Origin: Calothrix sp. 336/3
Lineage (GTDB): Bacteria; Cyanobacteriota; Cyanobacteriia; Cyanobacteriales; Nostocaceae
Length of the DNA stretch: 64,000 nt
Assembly (NCBI RefSeq): GCF_000734895.2
Contig: NZ_CP011382.1
Coordinates: forward strand, 4,876,700-4,940,699
Direction: 5' to 3'
Every line of letters starts with the position of its first letter. Position 1 is the first letter of the stretch. Made by a program: the position numbers and the translations under genes. This document shows, in pieces, positions 26,700-37,151 of the stretch. The notes beneath the pieces were generated by a model. That model saw only the letters and a program-made list of their open reading frames with translations. It made no database searches and had not been told where the DNA came from.

Positions 26700-27827
26700 A
26701 TGCAAATAGATTATTTAATTGTTGGTTCTGGATTGACTGGAGCAACGATCGCGCGCATTCTGTTTGATGCTGGTAAAAAAGTTTTGGTGGTTGATCGACG
26801 TTCCCATTTAGGTGGTAATGTCCATGACCATCATCATCCTAGTGGTATTCGCATTCATACCTATGGACCCCATTATTTTCGCACATCTTCAGAAGCTATC
26901 TGGAAATTTGTGAATCAGTTTTCTGCTTTTGAAAACTTTGAGGCGATTTTAAAATCCTATGTTGACGGTTGTTATGAAAATTGGCCCATTGCGGGGAGTT
27001 ATATTCGGCAAAAGATAGGAGAGAATTGGCAACCAGAATTTTCCCATATTCCTAGTAATTTTGAAGAAGCGTCTCTGGCAATCATGCCACGCTTGATTTA
27101 TGAGAAATTTGTCAAAGAGTATACGGAAAAACAATGGGGAATCTCTGCTCATAAACTATCAGCTAACTTAGCGAAAAGATTTGATGTTCATCATAATGAT
27201 GACCCTAGATTGAAACAGAATAAGTATCAAGGAATTCCCAGGGATGGTTATGCTCAATTTATGAGTAACTTGCTCAAGGGAATCCCGGTAATTTTGAATT
27301 TTGACTATCTACAACAGCGCGAGTTGATTGAAGTCAAAAGAAAATTAGTATTTACCGGAGCAATTGACGAGTATTTTAACTTCGATATGGGACGTTTAGT
27401 TTATCGGGGACAACAGCGAGAAACAAGATATATCAAAAATGTGGATTATGCACTACCCGCAGGACAAATTAATTATCCCAGTTTTGCCAATGGAGGGCAG
27501 ATTAGAACTTTGGAATGGAAGCATATGATGCCAAAAAAATATGCAAAAAAAATCCAAGGTACTGTCTTAACTACCGAAACTCCCTACACTCCCAAAAATC
27601 CTGATCATTATGAATATCCTTTCCCCGATGAAATAAATGCTCAGTTATATTCTAAATATCAAGAACGAGCTAACCAAATTTCTAATCTACTTATTTGTGG
27701 CAGATTAGGTGAATACAAATACTACGATATGGATCAGGCGATCGCCAGAGCAATGGTTTTAGCAAAACGTCTGATGGAGAATGAGGGAATGGAAAGATTC
27801 CCTGTTCAATTGGAATTGATTGCTTAG
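26700..27827 (+). CDS. glf: UDP-galactopyranose mutase
   Basis: The 375-residue FAD enzyme converts UDP-galactopyranose to UDP-galactofuranose, the donor of galactofuranose for surface glycans. The N-terminus has the dinucleotide-binding motif LIVGSGLTGATIARIL and the acidic end VVDRRSHLGGNVHD. The family-specific IHTYGPHYFRT, KQWG (in YTEKQWGIS) and the C-terminal FAD-binding GEYKYYDMDQAIARAM are present. The length is normal. Its stop lies 25 bases before the preferred start of the multi-glycosyltransferase gene, so the two form an operon that supplies and perhaps uses galactofuranose. Confidence 0.96.
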   Translation: MQIDYLIVGSGLTGATIARILFDAGKKVLVVDRRSHLGGNVHDHHHPSGIRIHTYGPHYFRTSSEAIWKFVNQFSAFENFEAILKSYVDGCYENWPIAGSYIRQKIGENWQPEFSHIPSNFEEASLAIMPRLIYEKFVKEYTEKQWGISAHKLSANLAKRFDVHHNDDPRLKQNKYQGIPRDGYAQFMSNLLKGIPVILNFDYLQQRELIEVKRKLVFTGAIDEYFNFDMGRLVYRGQQRETRYIKNVDYALPAGQINYPSFANGGQIRTLEWKHMMPKKYAKKIQGTVLTTETPYTPKNPDHYEYPFPDEINAQLYSKYQERANQISNLLICGRLGEYKYYDMDQAIARAMVLAKRLMENEGMERFPVQLELIA

Positions 27828-27837
27828 TTGGTTAATT

Positions 27838-27849
27838 GGAGGGAAGGAA
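27838..27849 (+). promoter_or_regulatory. ribosome-binding site deciding the start of the glycosyltransferase fusion
   Basis: GGAGGGAAGGAA is the strongest Shine-Dalgarno-like sequence in this cluster and sits just before ATG 27853. This favours that start over an in-frame ATG at 27820, which overlaps glf and would place the site inside the coding sequence. Confidence 0.75.
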
Positions 27850-27852
27850 ATT

Positions 27853-30800
27853 ATGTTAGAGAATTATCGGATAGTCGCTGTTACTCCTGCGGGAAGAGAA
27901 AGATATTTAGAAATTCTCCTACCCTATATATTAGAGAATCGACCTGTAATCGATGAATATCATTTATGGGTTAATACTAATAATGAGGCAGATATTGCTT
28001 ATATGAAATCTTTGGGGGATAAATATCCTGATTTTATTAAGTTATATTTCCTCGATACTCCTGCTAATGGCAACGAGACTATTCGATATTTCTTTCAATA
28101 TTGTACAGATGTTAATACAATCTACGTGCGCATAGATGATGACATTTGTTTAATTACAGAAAACGCAATTACAGAGTTAGTAAATTTCCGAATTAAGTAT
28201 CCAGAATATTTTATTATCTATGCCAATATCTTAAATAATTCAATCTGCTCTTATATTAATCAAAGACGAGGAAGTTTTAAAGATACTCATGGGAAAGTTA
28301 CCTATGATGTTTTTTGTGATATCGGTTGGAAAAGTGGTAAGTTTGCAGAAAGTATCCACTATCAATTTTTACACGATTATCAACAGGGAAATATTAAACA
28401 TTATGAATACCCCTTTTGGATATTAAGTGATTTTGAGCGGGTATCTGTTAACTTTATTGCTTGGTTTGGGAAAGATTTTGCAGAGTTCGATGGTATTGTA
28501 GAGGGAGTTGATGAGGAAGAATGGTTATCAGTTGATAAACCTAAACAAATAAATCGTTATAACTGTATTTGTGGTACATCTATTGTCAGTCATTTTTCCT
28601 ATTTTACCCAAAGAGAATATCTGGAAAATCACACTGACGTTTTACAGAGATATAAAAAACTTGCTGATAAATTATTGATGGCAAGCAATTTCTCAACAAC
28701 CTCAGAACTAATATCTCCTCAAGATTTATCTATCTTGGCAATCCATGATGATATAGATAGTGAAAAACAGATATCTTCTCATACTGATCAACAATTAGCC
28801 CCTCAAGAGAGAAAAAAAAGACTTATTATCTTTCAATCAGGGTGGAACTGGGATTTTCTATGGAATCGATTTCAACCCTTAGCACAATCTTTATCTGAAT
28901 ATTGCACAGTAATATATCTGGATGCTGGTTTCGTATCAGCAACGGCAGAATCACAAAAAATTGGAGAACTTATACAGCTATCAAATAGTTTATATCGTTA
29001 TGTTTGGTATGCACCTGATGGTTATAGTAGTTGTCCTTGGTTCTGGGTATTAAATGATAGAAATACTGCTGAATATCAAACCTTATTATCAGATATATCT
29101 CAGTTAGTTAATGGACATGAAGAAGTATGGTTATACAACTGTAGACCAGCTTTAGAAGGACTTTTAGACTTGATTCAATGGGATAATATCATTGTTGATG
29201 TTGAAGACCCTTGGTTGTCTTTAGATTGGGGTATTAAAATCCAAGAAACAGGAGTTTTAGACAATTTCTGGAAATCCGCCAATGTCATATTTGCAAATGG
29301 CAAAATTATTGCCGAGGAATATCAGCCTTTAGTCAATAAGACTATTCATTCCTTACCAAATGGTGTAGATGACGCATTAGTCAAATCTTTATCAATATCT
29401 TTACCCTATCCCAAATTTATTAATACTGATTCACCTCGACATAAAGCCATATTTACAGGGTTTATTAATAATAGAGTCAATTTTGATTTATTACGGGAAG
29501 TCGTTATTCATAGTCTTGACTTTGATTTTTATTTTGTTGGGATGGAAAGCATACCTAACAATGATTTAGGGATATGGAATGAGTTAAAATCTCAAGAAAA
29601 TTTTTATTATATTCCTCCTGTAAATCATGAAGAAATTTCAGGAGTTTTACAAGCTGCTGATGTGTTAATCTTGCCTTATAAAACAACAACATCAGCACAG
29701 ATGTTCCCCGCAAAAATCTATGAATATTTAGCTGCTCAGAAAATTATTGCTAGTTCCATAGATTTTAGTATACATTCCGAGGAAATTCCCTCTTTAATTA
29801 CTTATGACTCGGCACAAGCTTTGATTGACATATTAAAATCTGTTGCTTGTCAAGAAATAAGTTTGTCAAATTTACAAAAACAAAAATGTCAACAAATAGC
29901 TTTCCAAAATACTTGGAATAAACGTGCTAAAGAGTTACTAAGAATTGCACATCAAGAAAATAGCAATTCTCAAAAAATCACAGAAACAAAAATACATATT
30001 TCCTCAATTCCCAAGATTGAACCTGTATTAGAAACCTCACGACCATTTTGGTCAGTAATGATTCCTACCTATAACTGTGCTGAATATTTGAGAGAAACTT
30101 TAAAAAGTGTATTAGCACAGGATCCAGGTGCGGAATATATGCAAATTGAGGTGATAGATGATTTCTCTACTAAAGATGATTCAGAAGCTGTTGTGAGAGA
30201 AATTGGTGAAGGTAGAGTAACTTTCTATCGTCAGCCACAAAATAGTGGAATTGCAATTAATTTTACTACTTGTATTCAACGGGCAAAAGGTCAGTGGGTG
30301 CATATTTTGCATGGTGATGATATGGTCGCACCAGGATTTTATCGTCAGATGCAAGCATCTTTGGAAAAGCAAGAAACAGTGGGTGCAGCATTTTGTCGGC
30401 AGATTTTTGTGGACGAGAATACCCAATGGCAAGGTTTATCCTATTTAGAACAATTAAATCCTGGTATTCTTACTAATTTTATTGAACGTTTAGCAATTGC
30501 TCAAAGAATTGAGACTCCATCGATAGTTGTCAGACGGGATGTTTATGAAAAATTAGGAGGCTTTCATTTAGAACTATCCCATGCAGCAGATTGGGAAATG
30601 TGGAAACGAATTGCGACTTATTATCCTGTGTGGTATGAACCACAACCGCTAGTTTATTATCGGAGACATGGTGCTTCGGATACTTCTCGGTTACTGACAA
30701 CTGGTGCAAATGTTGTTGATAAGCGTAAATCTATTGAGATTACAGAACGTTATTTACCAAGATATTTAGCCAAGACATTATCCGATCAAGCAAGAAGAGT

Positions 30801-32580
30801 TTCGGCGATCGCCGCGATTCAGACAGCAAAACATATGTTGTTTAGAGAAGATAAAAATGCCGCGATCGCGCAAATTTACCAGGGGCTACAATGTAGTGAG
30901 CATCCTAATGTAATTAGCTCGACTATAAATCTGATTAATTCCAGAAAAGAATTATTGCAGGATTTAATTAATTTGGCGGCAGAAAATCTTGGAAATACAA
31001 CTAGTGAATCTGCCATTATCAAAATTCAGGAGTATTTTAATAATCCAATTACTTCTGAAGAAGCGATTACTACAAATATCATTATTGATGGTGTTGCTTT
31101 CCAGGTTTTAGAACCTTCAGGAATTAGCCGTGTGTGGACAAGTTTATTGGAAGCATGGGTAGAAAGTGGATTTGCTCAACATCTGATGGTTCTAAACCGA
31201 GGAGGAACAGCACCTATTATTTCTGGAATTAGGTATATTGATTTCCCAGCATATAGCTATGGAAATATTGAGGATGATAGAAACTTAATTCAAGAAGTCT
31301 GTGATAAAGTGGGCGCAGAAATTTTTATTTCCACCTATCATACCACAACAGTTTCTACACCTACTGTTTTCCTTGCCCATGATATGATTCCTGAAGCTAT
31401 GGGCTGGAATTTAGCTGCTCCTATGTGGCGTGAAAAACATCGTAGCATTCTTGCTGCTAATGCTTATATAGCAGTTTCGGAAAATACAGCTAATGATTTA
31501 GTAAAATTTTTCCCACGAATTCCGAGAGAATCGGTGACAGTTGCAAAAAATGGGGTGAATCATCAAATCTTTACTCCTAGCAGTGTAGAAGAAATTAGCA
31601 AGTTTCAGAAAACCTATGGGATTAGGAAACCCTATTTTCTGTTAGTAGGAATTGATGATGAACGCAAAAATCGTAATTTATTCTTCCAAGCATTTTCTCA
31701 ACTCGTAAATAAAGATGGATTTGAGATTGTAATTACAGGAAGTAATAGTTTAATTGATGCAGAAATTAGGCAATATACTCTAGGGACAACAATCCATAAT
31801 TTGTATCTAGATGATGAAGAGTTAGTGACAGCATATGGAGGGGCGATCGCTCTTGTTTATCCTTCTAAATATGAAGGCTTTGGTTTGCCAATTATTGAAG
31901 CTATGGCTTGTGGTTGTCCAGTAATTACCTGTCCCCATAGCGCAATCTTAGAAGTCGGCGCAGATGCAGCAATTTATGTTAATCCTCAGGATATAAATGG
32001 GTTAGCAGATGCACTCATGGAAGTGCAAAAACCGAGCATTAGAAAAAGATTAATCGCTGCTGGTTTGAATCAATCTGCAAAATTTTCTTGGTTAAATATG
32101 GCTGATATCATTAGTCAGAAACTTCTAGATATGACTCTGCCAAAATTAAATTTGAAAACAAAGAATTTCATTATCTTTCCAGATTGGCAACAATCCGAAG
32201 AAATAATTGGAGAGGAATTACAGGGAGTTATCCGGGCGATCGCCACTAATCCAGACAGTGAGAATATCACACTTTTAATTGAAACAAGTCAAATTCCCCC
32301 AGAAGATGCAGAGCTTTTTATATCGAGTGTGACTATGGGTTTACTCATGGAAGAAGATATTGATATCAGCGAAGGTTTGGGTATCTCTCTAGTAGATAAC
32401 CTGAGTGAAAATCAATGGGAAAGTTTACTCACTCAAATTCAAGGGAGAATAGCTTTAATCCATGAAGATAAGGAAAAAATGATTCAAGTTAGGGCTGATA
32501 ATTTAGTCAATTTCGCTTTGGATAATTTAGAAAATATTTCTGATAATATCTTCTTGAATTTGCCATTTCCGGCTCAATAA
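27853..32580 (+). CDS. giant multi-domain glycosyltransferase (four glycosyltransferase-like modules)
   Basis: About 1575 residues, no membrane segment. Module 1 (about 1-260) is GT-A-like with an acidic metal-site candidate VRIDDDICLI. Module 2 (about 315-700) is GT-B-like, with PNGVDD, FTGFINNRVNFDLL, ILPYKTTTSAQMFPAKIYEY. Module 3 (about 725-1000) is a GT2 domain with SVMIPTYNCAEYLRETL, VIDDFS and LHGDDMVAPGFY. Module 4 (about 1080-1445) is GT4 with VAKNGVNHQIF and the donor-site YPSKYEGFGLPIIEAMACG. About 130 residues of unknown role follow. It probably builds several linkages of one oligosaccharide. It follows glf directly. Substrates cannot be read from sequence. Confidence 0.9.
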   Translation: MLENYRIVAVTPAGRERYLEILLPYILENRPVIDEYHLWVNTNNEADIAYMKSLGDKYPDFIKLYFLDTPANGNETIRYFFQYCTDVNTIYVRIDDDICLITENAITELVNFRIKYPEYFIIYANILNNSICSYINQRRGSFKDTHGKVTYDVFCDIGWKSGKFAESIHYQFLHDYQQGNIKHYEYPFWILSDFERVSVNFIAWFGKDFAEFDGIVEGVDEEEWLSVDKPKQINRYNCICGTSIVSHFSYFTQREYLENHTDVLQRYKKLADKLLMASNFSTTSELISPQDLSILAIHDDIDSEKQISSHTDQQLAPQERKKRLIIFQSGWNWDFLWNRFQPLAQSLSEYCTVIYLDAGFVSATAESQKIGELIQLSNSLYRYVWYAPDGYSSCPWFWVLNDRNTAEYQTLLSDISQLVNGHEEVWLYNCRPALEGLLDLIQWDNIIVDVEDPWLSLDWGIKIQETGVLDNFWKSANVIFANGKIIAEEYQPLVNKTIHSLPNGVDDALVKSLSISLPYPKFINTDSPRHKAIFTGFINNRVNFDLLREVVIHSLDFDFYFVGMESIPNNDLGIWNELKSQENFYYIPPVNHEEISGVLQAADVLILPYKTTTSAQMFPAKIYEYLAAQKIIASSIDFSIHSEEIPSLITYDSAQALIDILKSVACQEISLSNLQKQKCQQIAFQNTWNKRAKELLRIAHQENSNSQKITETKIHISSIPKIEPVLETSRPFWSVMIPTYNCAEYLRETLKSVLAQDPGAEYMQIEVIDDFSTKDDSEAVVREIGEGRVTFYRQPQNSGIAINFTTCIQRAKGQWVHILHGDDMVAPGFYRQMQASLEKQETVGAAFCRQIFVDENTQWQGLSYLEQLNPGILTNFIERLAIAQRIETPSIVVRRDVYEKLGGFHLELSHAADWEMWKRIATYYPVWYEPQPLVYYRRHGASDTSRLLTTGANVVDKRKSIEITERYLPRYLAKTLSDQARRVSAIAAIQTAKHMLFREDKNAAIAQIYQGLQCSEHPNVISSTINLINSRKELLQDLINLAAENLGNTTSESAIIKIQEYFNNPITSEEAITTNIIIDGVAFQVLEPSGISRVWTSLLEAWVESGFAQHLMVLNRGGTAPIISGIRYIDFPAYSYGNIEDDRNLIQEVCDKVGAEIFISTYHTTTVSTPTVFLAHDMIPEAMGWNLAAPMWREKHRSILAANAYIAVSENTANDLVKFFPRIPRESVTVAKNGVNHQIFTPSSVEEISKFQKTYGIRKPYFLLVGIDDERKNRNLFFQAFSQLVNKDGFEIVITGSNSLIDAEIRQYTLGTTIHNLYLDDEELVTAYGGAIALVYPSKYEGFGLPIIEAMACGCPVITCPHSAILEVGADAAIYVNPQDINGLADALMEVQKPSIRKRLIAAGLNQSAKFSWLNMADIISQKLLDMTLPKLNLKTKNFIIFPDWQQSEEIIGEELQGVIRAIATNPDSENITLLIETSQIPPEDAELFISSVTMGLLMEEDIDISEGLGISLVDNLSENQWESLLTQIQGRIALIHEDKEKMIQVRADNLVNFALDNLENISDNIFLNLPFPAQ

Positions 32581-32600
32581 GCTGATACCAGCAAACAGAT

Positions 32601-32629
32601 AAAGGATAAATGATGGGTGATTATCCTTT
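32601..32629 (+). terminator. stem-loop after the multi-glycosyltransferase gene
   Basis: A perfect 9-base stem AAAGGATAA / TTATCCTTT encloses an 11-base loop 20 bases after the stop. No T-run follows, so termination efficiency is uncertain; it may be a partial barrier before the next gene. Confidence 0.4.
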
Positions 32630-32737
32630 GCAACTGATGATGATTACAACCCTAAGTATGGCTCTATAAATTTCATGAGCCATATTTTATTTATTGATTA
32701 ACTATATTGAACAATCGCTCGCAACATATTTGTATTT

Positions 32738-35700
32738 ATGGACTACCAAAAATTTATTACCGAGTTGCCAAATTTCTATGATAATTGGCGCAAAGAAACT
32801 GTCTCTCTTAAGTCTCGACGCTTTCAAAACTTTCTCGAAATATTCCCCGATACTACTACGGAGAATATTATGCAACTCCTCAATTTTGCAGTTGAGTGTC
32901 TAGATGAGGAAGAAATATATTGTCAAGTTGGCGGATTAACCGGGGCTAATTTATTTGCTGCATTATCTGAGCATCCCCACGGGTTAGCATATTTAGTTGA
33001 TGATTTTAGTTGTCGAGAAGAGAACCAGGAAATTATTAATAAGCTGAATTACAATCTTGCAAATTTTGATTTAGAAAATCAAGTTGTGATTGCTAATCAA
33101 AGTGTGGCTGAGTTTTTCTCAGAATTACGGCAATTTCACAGTGAAGAGAAGATAGGTATATATTTTTATCAAGGTGAAGATAACTATCGCAGTCAATTTT
33201 TAGGACTCCAATTAGCACAAAATTTTTTAGCAGATAAGGCTGTGATAATTATCAATAATGCTAATTATATTGGTGTGCAGCAAGCAATTTGGGATTTTAT
33301 GACTGTAAATCCCCAATGTGAAAAACTTCTGAGTTTGTTAACTCCCGCAGAGAACCATCCTTCTTTTGATAATGGCATAGAAATTCTCAGTTGGGATATC
33401 ACCAAGGAAAATAACTATACCATATCGGAAATAAATAAATATAATCAAGATAATTTTATTTCTGCCTTAGTTGAAAAAGAACGGGAATTTAATCAACAAA
33501 GAAAGGCTTTTTTCCAACTCAGAAGAGAAGCGATACTTTTACATGGCTATGAATGTTTTGAGGAAGCAGAAAAGAAATATCTAGAATTACTAGATGTTGA
33601 TGCTAAACAAGCAGGTCTATGGTTAAATTTAGGAACATTATATTATCAAACTCACCGCTATCAAGAGGCAATTAATGCTTTAGCAAAAGCAATCGACTTA
33701 GAGCCATCCCAGGCAGTACATTATTATACAATTGGTGTTGTACTAGAAAAAGCTGGTGCCCATAGTCATGCGATTGAAGCTTATCAAAGAGCGATCGCCA
33801 TTGAACCAGAGGCTGTAGACCCGTACAATAATCTGGGAAATATTTTTCTGGAAGCTGGAGATTTAGATCAAGCAGAATCAGTCTATCGTCAGGCAATTGC
33901 CGTTAACCCTAAGCATTTTGGTAGCTATTTAAACCTCGGAAATGTCTTAATGGAGAGGCAAGAAATTGATGCAGCAGTGGAAATTTATGAACAAGCTTTA
34001 TGTTTAAAACCCCGCAATCCAGATATTTTATATAATTTAGGGGTTGCCCTAGAAGCGAAAAATGACCCCGCAGAATCTGCTTCCTATTACGGTTACGCTC
34101 ATTACCGAAAAAATGAGTTCCAAGAAGCACTAAACTACTTTCAAGAATTTACTAAGTTTAAGCAAGGTGACGAACATTTTTATATTGCTTTAGCTCAATG
34201 CTATCAAGGATTAAATCAAGTTGATTTAGCAATATCAGCCTATCAAGAAGGGCTAAAAATTTATCCAAAATCAAAAGATTTATATATTTTCTTTGGCACA
34301 ACTCTACAGGATGTAGGTAAACCAGAAGCTGCCATTCAATTAATGGATGAAGCTGTGCAAGTCATGCCAGATGTTGTGACTTTCAAGTTAGAAAGACAAA
34401 GAATATTACCAATCTTATATGAGCAAGTTGCTGATATTGCTGATTATAGACAGCGTTTTGCCCAGGGATTAGCCGATTTAGTGAGTAGTTCCGCCTTAGA
34501 TACACCAGAAGCGAGAAAAAACGCCTTATTTGGTATAAGTTTTCGGACTAATTTTTATTTACAATATCAATGCCAAAATGATATTGAATTGCAGCAGCTT
34601 TATGGAAATTTTGTGCATCAAGTCATGGCTGCTAACTATCCAGAATGGGCAAAACCCTTACCTATTAAATCTTTACAGCCTGGGGAAAAAATTCGAGTTG
34701 GTTATGCATCCTATTATTTAAGAAATCACAATGGAGCCAGATGGGCATTAGGATGGATTAATCATCATGATAGACAGGATATAGAAATTTATTGTTATCA
34801 TACTGCTCCAGAGATGGACCAAATAACTCAACAGTTTAAACTGAGTAGTAATGTTTTCCATCATATTCCCAATGATTTAGAAGCAGTTTGTGAACAGATA
34901 ATTCAGGATAAACTACATATTTTAATCTTTCCTGATATTGGTATGGCTCCTATCACTACACAAATGGCAGGTTTACGACTTGCTCCCGTACAATGTACAG
35001 CTTGGGGACATCCTATAACTTCCGGATTACCAACAATTGATTATTATATTTCTGGGGATTTGATGGAACCAGAAAATGCTCAGGAACATTATTCAGAGCA
35101 GTTAATTCGATTACCAAATATTGGACTTTGTTATCCCAAACCAGTAGTTCCCCAACTGACATCAACAAGGGCAGATTTTAATTTAAGGGAAGATGCCATC
35201 GTTTATTTATCTTGCCAATCTTTGTTCAAATATCTGCCCCAGTATGATGATATTTATCCCGCGATCGCCACAAAAGTACCCACTGCGCAATTTGCTTTTC
35301 TTGCTCACAAAAGTGTTCACATCACCGAACAATTTCGCCAACGCTTACAACGCGCTTTCGCTAAATATGGTTTAGATAGTGAAACCTATTGCGTCATTGC
35401 TCCTCGACAAAACACTAAAGGTTATTTGACTCTGAATCTGCTTTCTGATGTCTATTTAGATACCTTCGGTTGGTCTGGTGGTAATTCGACTTTAGAGGCG
35501 ATCGCCTGTAATTTACCCATTGTCACCTGCCCTGGGGAATATATGCGGGGAATGCACTCCTACGCTATTTTGAAAATCTTGGGAGTCACAGACACTATTG
35601 CCTACAGTCAGGAAGAATACGTAGATATTGCTGTAAAATTAGGCTCAAATCCAGAACTGAGACAGGAAATTATTCAGCGTATGACAGAACGCCATGATTA

Positions 35701-35770
35701 TCTTTACTCAGATAAAAGTTGTGTAACTGCCCTTGATAACTTCTTCCGTCAGGTGACAGGGAAAAAATAA
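32738..35770 (+). CDS. methyltransferase-like / TPR / SPINDLY-type O-glycosyltransferase fusion
   Basis: The 1010-residue protein has three parts. Residues 1-250 look like a class I methyltransferase-type Rossmann domain (VGGLTGANLFAAL, LVDDFSCREEN), similar to those that bind SAM, though activity is unproven. Residues 265-590 hold about eight TPR units (GLWLNLGTLYYQTHRYQEAI and similar). Residues 600-1010 match the GT41 (O-GlcNAc transferase/SPINDLY) catalytic region: RVGYASYYLRNHN, QCTAWGHPITSGLPTIDYY, FGWSGGNSTLEAIACNLPIV. GT41 enzymes add GlcNAc or fucose to Ser/Thr of proteins. Bacterial versions often sit in glycan clusters, as here. Confidence 0.92.
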   Translation: MDYQKFITELPNFYDNWRKETVSLKSRRFQNFLEIFPDTTTENIMQLLNFAVECLDEEEIYCQVGGLTGANLFAALSEHPHGLAYLVDDFSCREENQEIINKLNYNLANFDLENQVVIANQSVAEFFSELRQFHSEEKIGIYFYQGEDNYRSQFLGLQLAQNFLADKAVIIINNANYIGVQQAIWDFMTVNPQCEKLLSLLTPAENHPSFDNGIEILSWDITKENNYTISEINKYNQDNFISALVEKEREFNQQRKAFFQLRREAILLHGYECFEEAEKKYLELLDVDAKQAGLWLNLGTLYYQTHRYQEAINALAKAIDLEPSQAVHYYTIGVVLEKAGAHSHAIEAYQRAIAIEPEAVDPYNNLGNIFLEAGDLDQAESVYRQAIAVNPKHFGSYLNLGNVLMERQEIDAAVEIYEQALCLKPRNPDILYNLGVALEAKNDPAESASYYGYAHYRKNEFQEALNYFQEFTKFKQGDEHFYIALAQCYQGLNQVDLAISAYQEGLKIYPKSKDLYIFFGTTLQDVGKPEAAIQLMDEAVQVMPDVVTFKLERQRILPILYEQVADIADYRQRFAQGLADLVSSSALDTPEARKNALFGISFRTNFYLQYQCQNDIELQQLYGNFVHQVMAANYPEWAKPLPIKSLQPGEKIRVGYASYYLRNHNGARWALGWINHHDRQDIEIYCYHTAPEMDQITQQFKLSSNVFHHIPNDLEAVCEQIIQDKLHILIFPDIGMAPITTQMAGLRLAPVQCTAWGHPITSGLPTIDYYISGDLMEPENAQEHYSEQLIRLPNIGLCYPKPVVPQLTSTRADFNLREDAIVYLSCQSLFKYLPQYDDIYPAIATKVPTAQFAFLAHKSVHITEQFRQRLQRAFAKYGLDSETYCVIAPRQNTKGYLTLNLLSDVYLDTFGWSGGNSTLEAIACNLPIVTCPGEYMRGMHSYAILKILGVTDTIAYSQEEYVDIAVKLGSNPELRQEIIQRMTERHDYLYSDKSCVTALDNFFRQVTGKK

Positions 35771-35878
35771 CTACAACGTCACATCTGTTCCTCTTTCCCT
35801 ATTAAAAGATTTCTCCCATCCCCTATCTATGGCACAATAAAGGACGGTAATAAGAAGATATAAATATAAGGTAGTTTA

Positions 35879-36997
35879 GTGACTTCTACAGCTAAAGCCG
35901 CGACTGCGCGTCGTGTAGTTTTTCCCTTTACAGCAATCGTCGGTCAGGAAGAAATGAAACTGGCTTTGCTATTGAACGTGATTGACCCAAAAATTGGTGG
36001 TGTCATGATTATGGGCGATCGCGGTACTGGCAAATCTACCACAATTCGCGCCTTGGCTGACCTCCTACCAGAAATTCCTGTGGTGGCAAATGACCCCTTC
36101 AATAGTCACCCCAGTGATCCAGAATTGATGAGTGATGAGGTGCGTACAGCTTTTCTGAATGGGGAAAATATTCCCCTAGCTCAACAGAAAGTTCAGATGG
36201 TTGATTTACCCCTAGGGGCTACGGAAGACCGGGTTTGCGGTACTATCGACATTGAAAAAGCCCTATCTGAAGGTGTAAAAGCTTTTGAACCAGGTTTGTT
36301 GGCAAAGGCAAATCGTGGCATTCTTTACGTAGATGAAGTCAATCTCCTTGATGATCACCTAGTTGACGTTCTTCTCGATTCTGCCGCTAGTGGTTGGAAC
36401 ACCGTAGAACGGGAAGGTATTTCTATCCGTCACCCTGCAAGATTTGTCCTTGTCGGTTCTGGTAACCCGGAGGAAGGAGAATTACGTCCCCAGTTGCTGG
36501 ATCGGTTTGGAATGCACGCAGAAATTCACACTGTCAAAGAACCCCCCCTACGGGTACAAATTGTGGAGCAGCGTTCGGAATTTGACCAAAATCCCCATGC
36601 TTTCCTAGAGCAGTATCAAAGTAAACAGGAAGAACTGCAACAAACCATCATCAACGCTCAACAACTTTTACCCTCCGTCACCCTCGACTACGATCTCCGG
36701 GTAAAAATCTCGGAAGTCTGTTCGGAAATGGATGTAGACGGATTACGCGGTGATATTGTCACCAACCGAGCGGCTAAGGCGATCGCCGCTTTTGAAGGAC
36801 GTACAGAAGTTACCATTGATGATATTCGTCGTGTTATCACCCTATGTCTGCGTCATCGACTGCGTAAGGATCCACTAGAATCCATCGATTCTGGTTACAA
36901 AGTCGAAAAAGCTTTTGCCAGAGTCTTTGGTGTGGAACTTTCAGAAGACTCCGCAGCTGCCAATGGTACCGGACAAAAAGCTACAGCTGGTAGGTAA
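35879..36997 (+). CDS. chlI: magnesium chelatase ATPase subunit I
   Basis: The 372-residue AAA+ subunit drives, with ChlD and ChlH, insertion of magnesium into protoporphyrin IX, the first committed step of chlorophyll synthesis. It has Walker A IMGDRGTGKSTTIRAL (about 43-58), Walker B ILYVDEVNLLDDHLVD (about 145) and sensor segment FVLVGSGNPEEGELRPQLLDRFG. The start is GTG at 35879; the following residues lead straight into RRVVFPFTAIVGQEEMKLAL, the usual family N-terminus. The gene is monocistronic here, 108 bases after the glycosyltransferase. It marks the organism as oxygenic phototroph or close kin. Confidence 0.98.
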   Translation: MTSTAKAATARRVVFPFTAIVGQEEMKLALLLNVIDPKIGGVMIMGDRGTGKSTTIRALADLLPEIPVVANDPFNSHPSDPELMSDEVRTAFLNGENIPLAQQKVQMVDLPLGATEDRVCGTIDIEKALSEGVKAFEPGLLAKANRGILYVDEVNLLDDHLVDVLLDSAASGWNTVEREGISIRHPARFVLVGSGNPEEGELRPQLLDRFGMHAEIHTVKEPPLRVQIVEQRSEFDQNPHAFLEQYQSKQEELQQTIINAQQLLPSVTLDYDLRVKISEVCSEMDVDGLRGDIVTNRAAKAIAAFEGRTEVTIDDIRRVITLCLRHRLRKDPLESIDSGYKVEKAFARVFGVELSEDSAAANGTGQKATAGR

Positions 36998-37151
36998 TAA
37001 ATTTCTGGTAGAACTCAGTTAAAAGGGAAGGAGATGAAAACAGACAAATTTATTGGACTGATCCGTTTGGTGTAACATTCCGCTTCACCCACCCCTAGCA
37101 ACCTTTCAGACTCAACGAAAAGACTCTAAACGGTCGGGTGCAAGTGGATTA

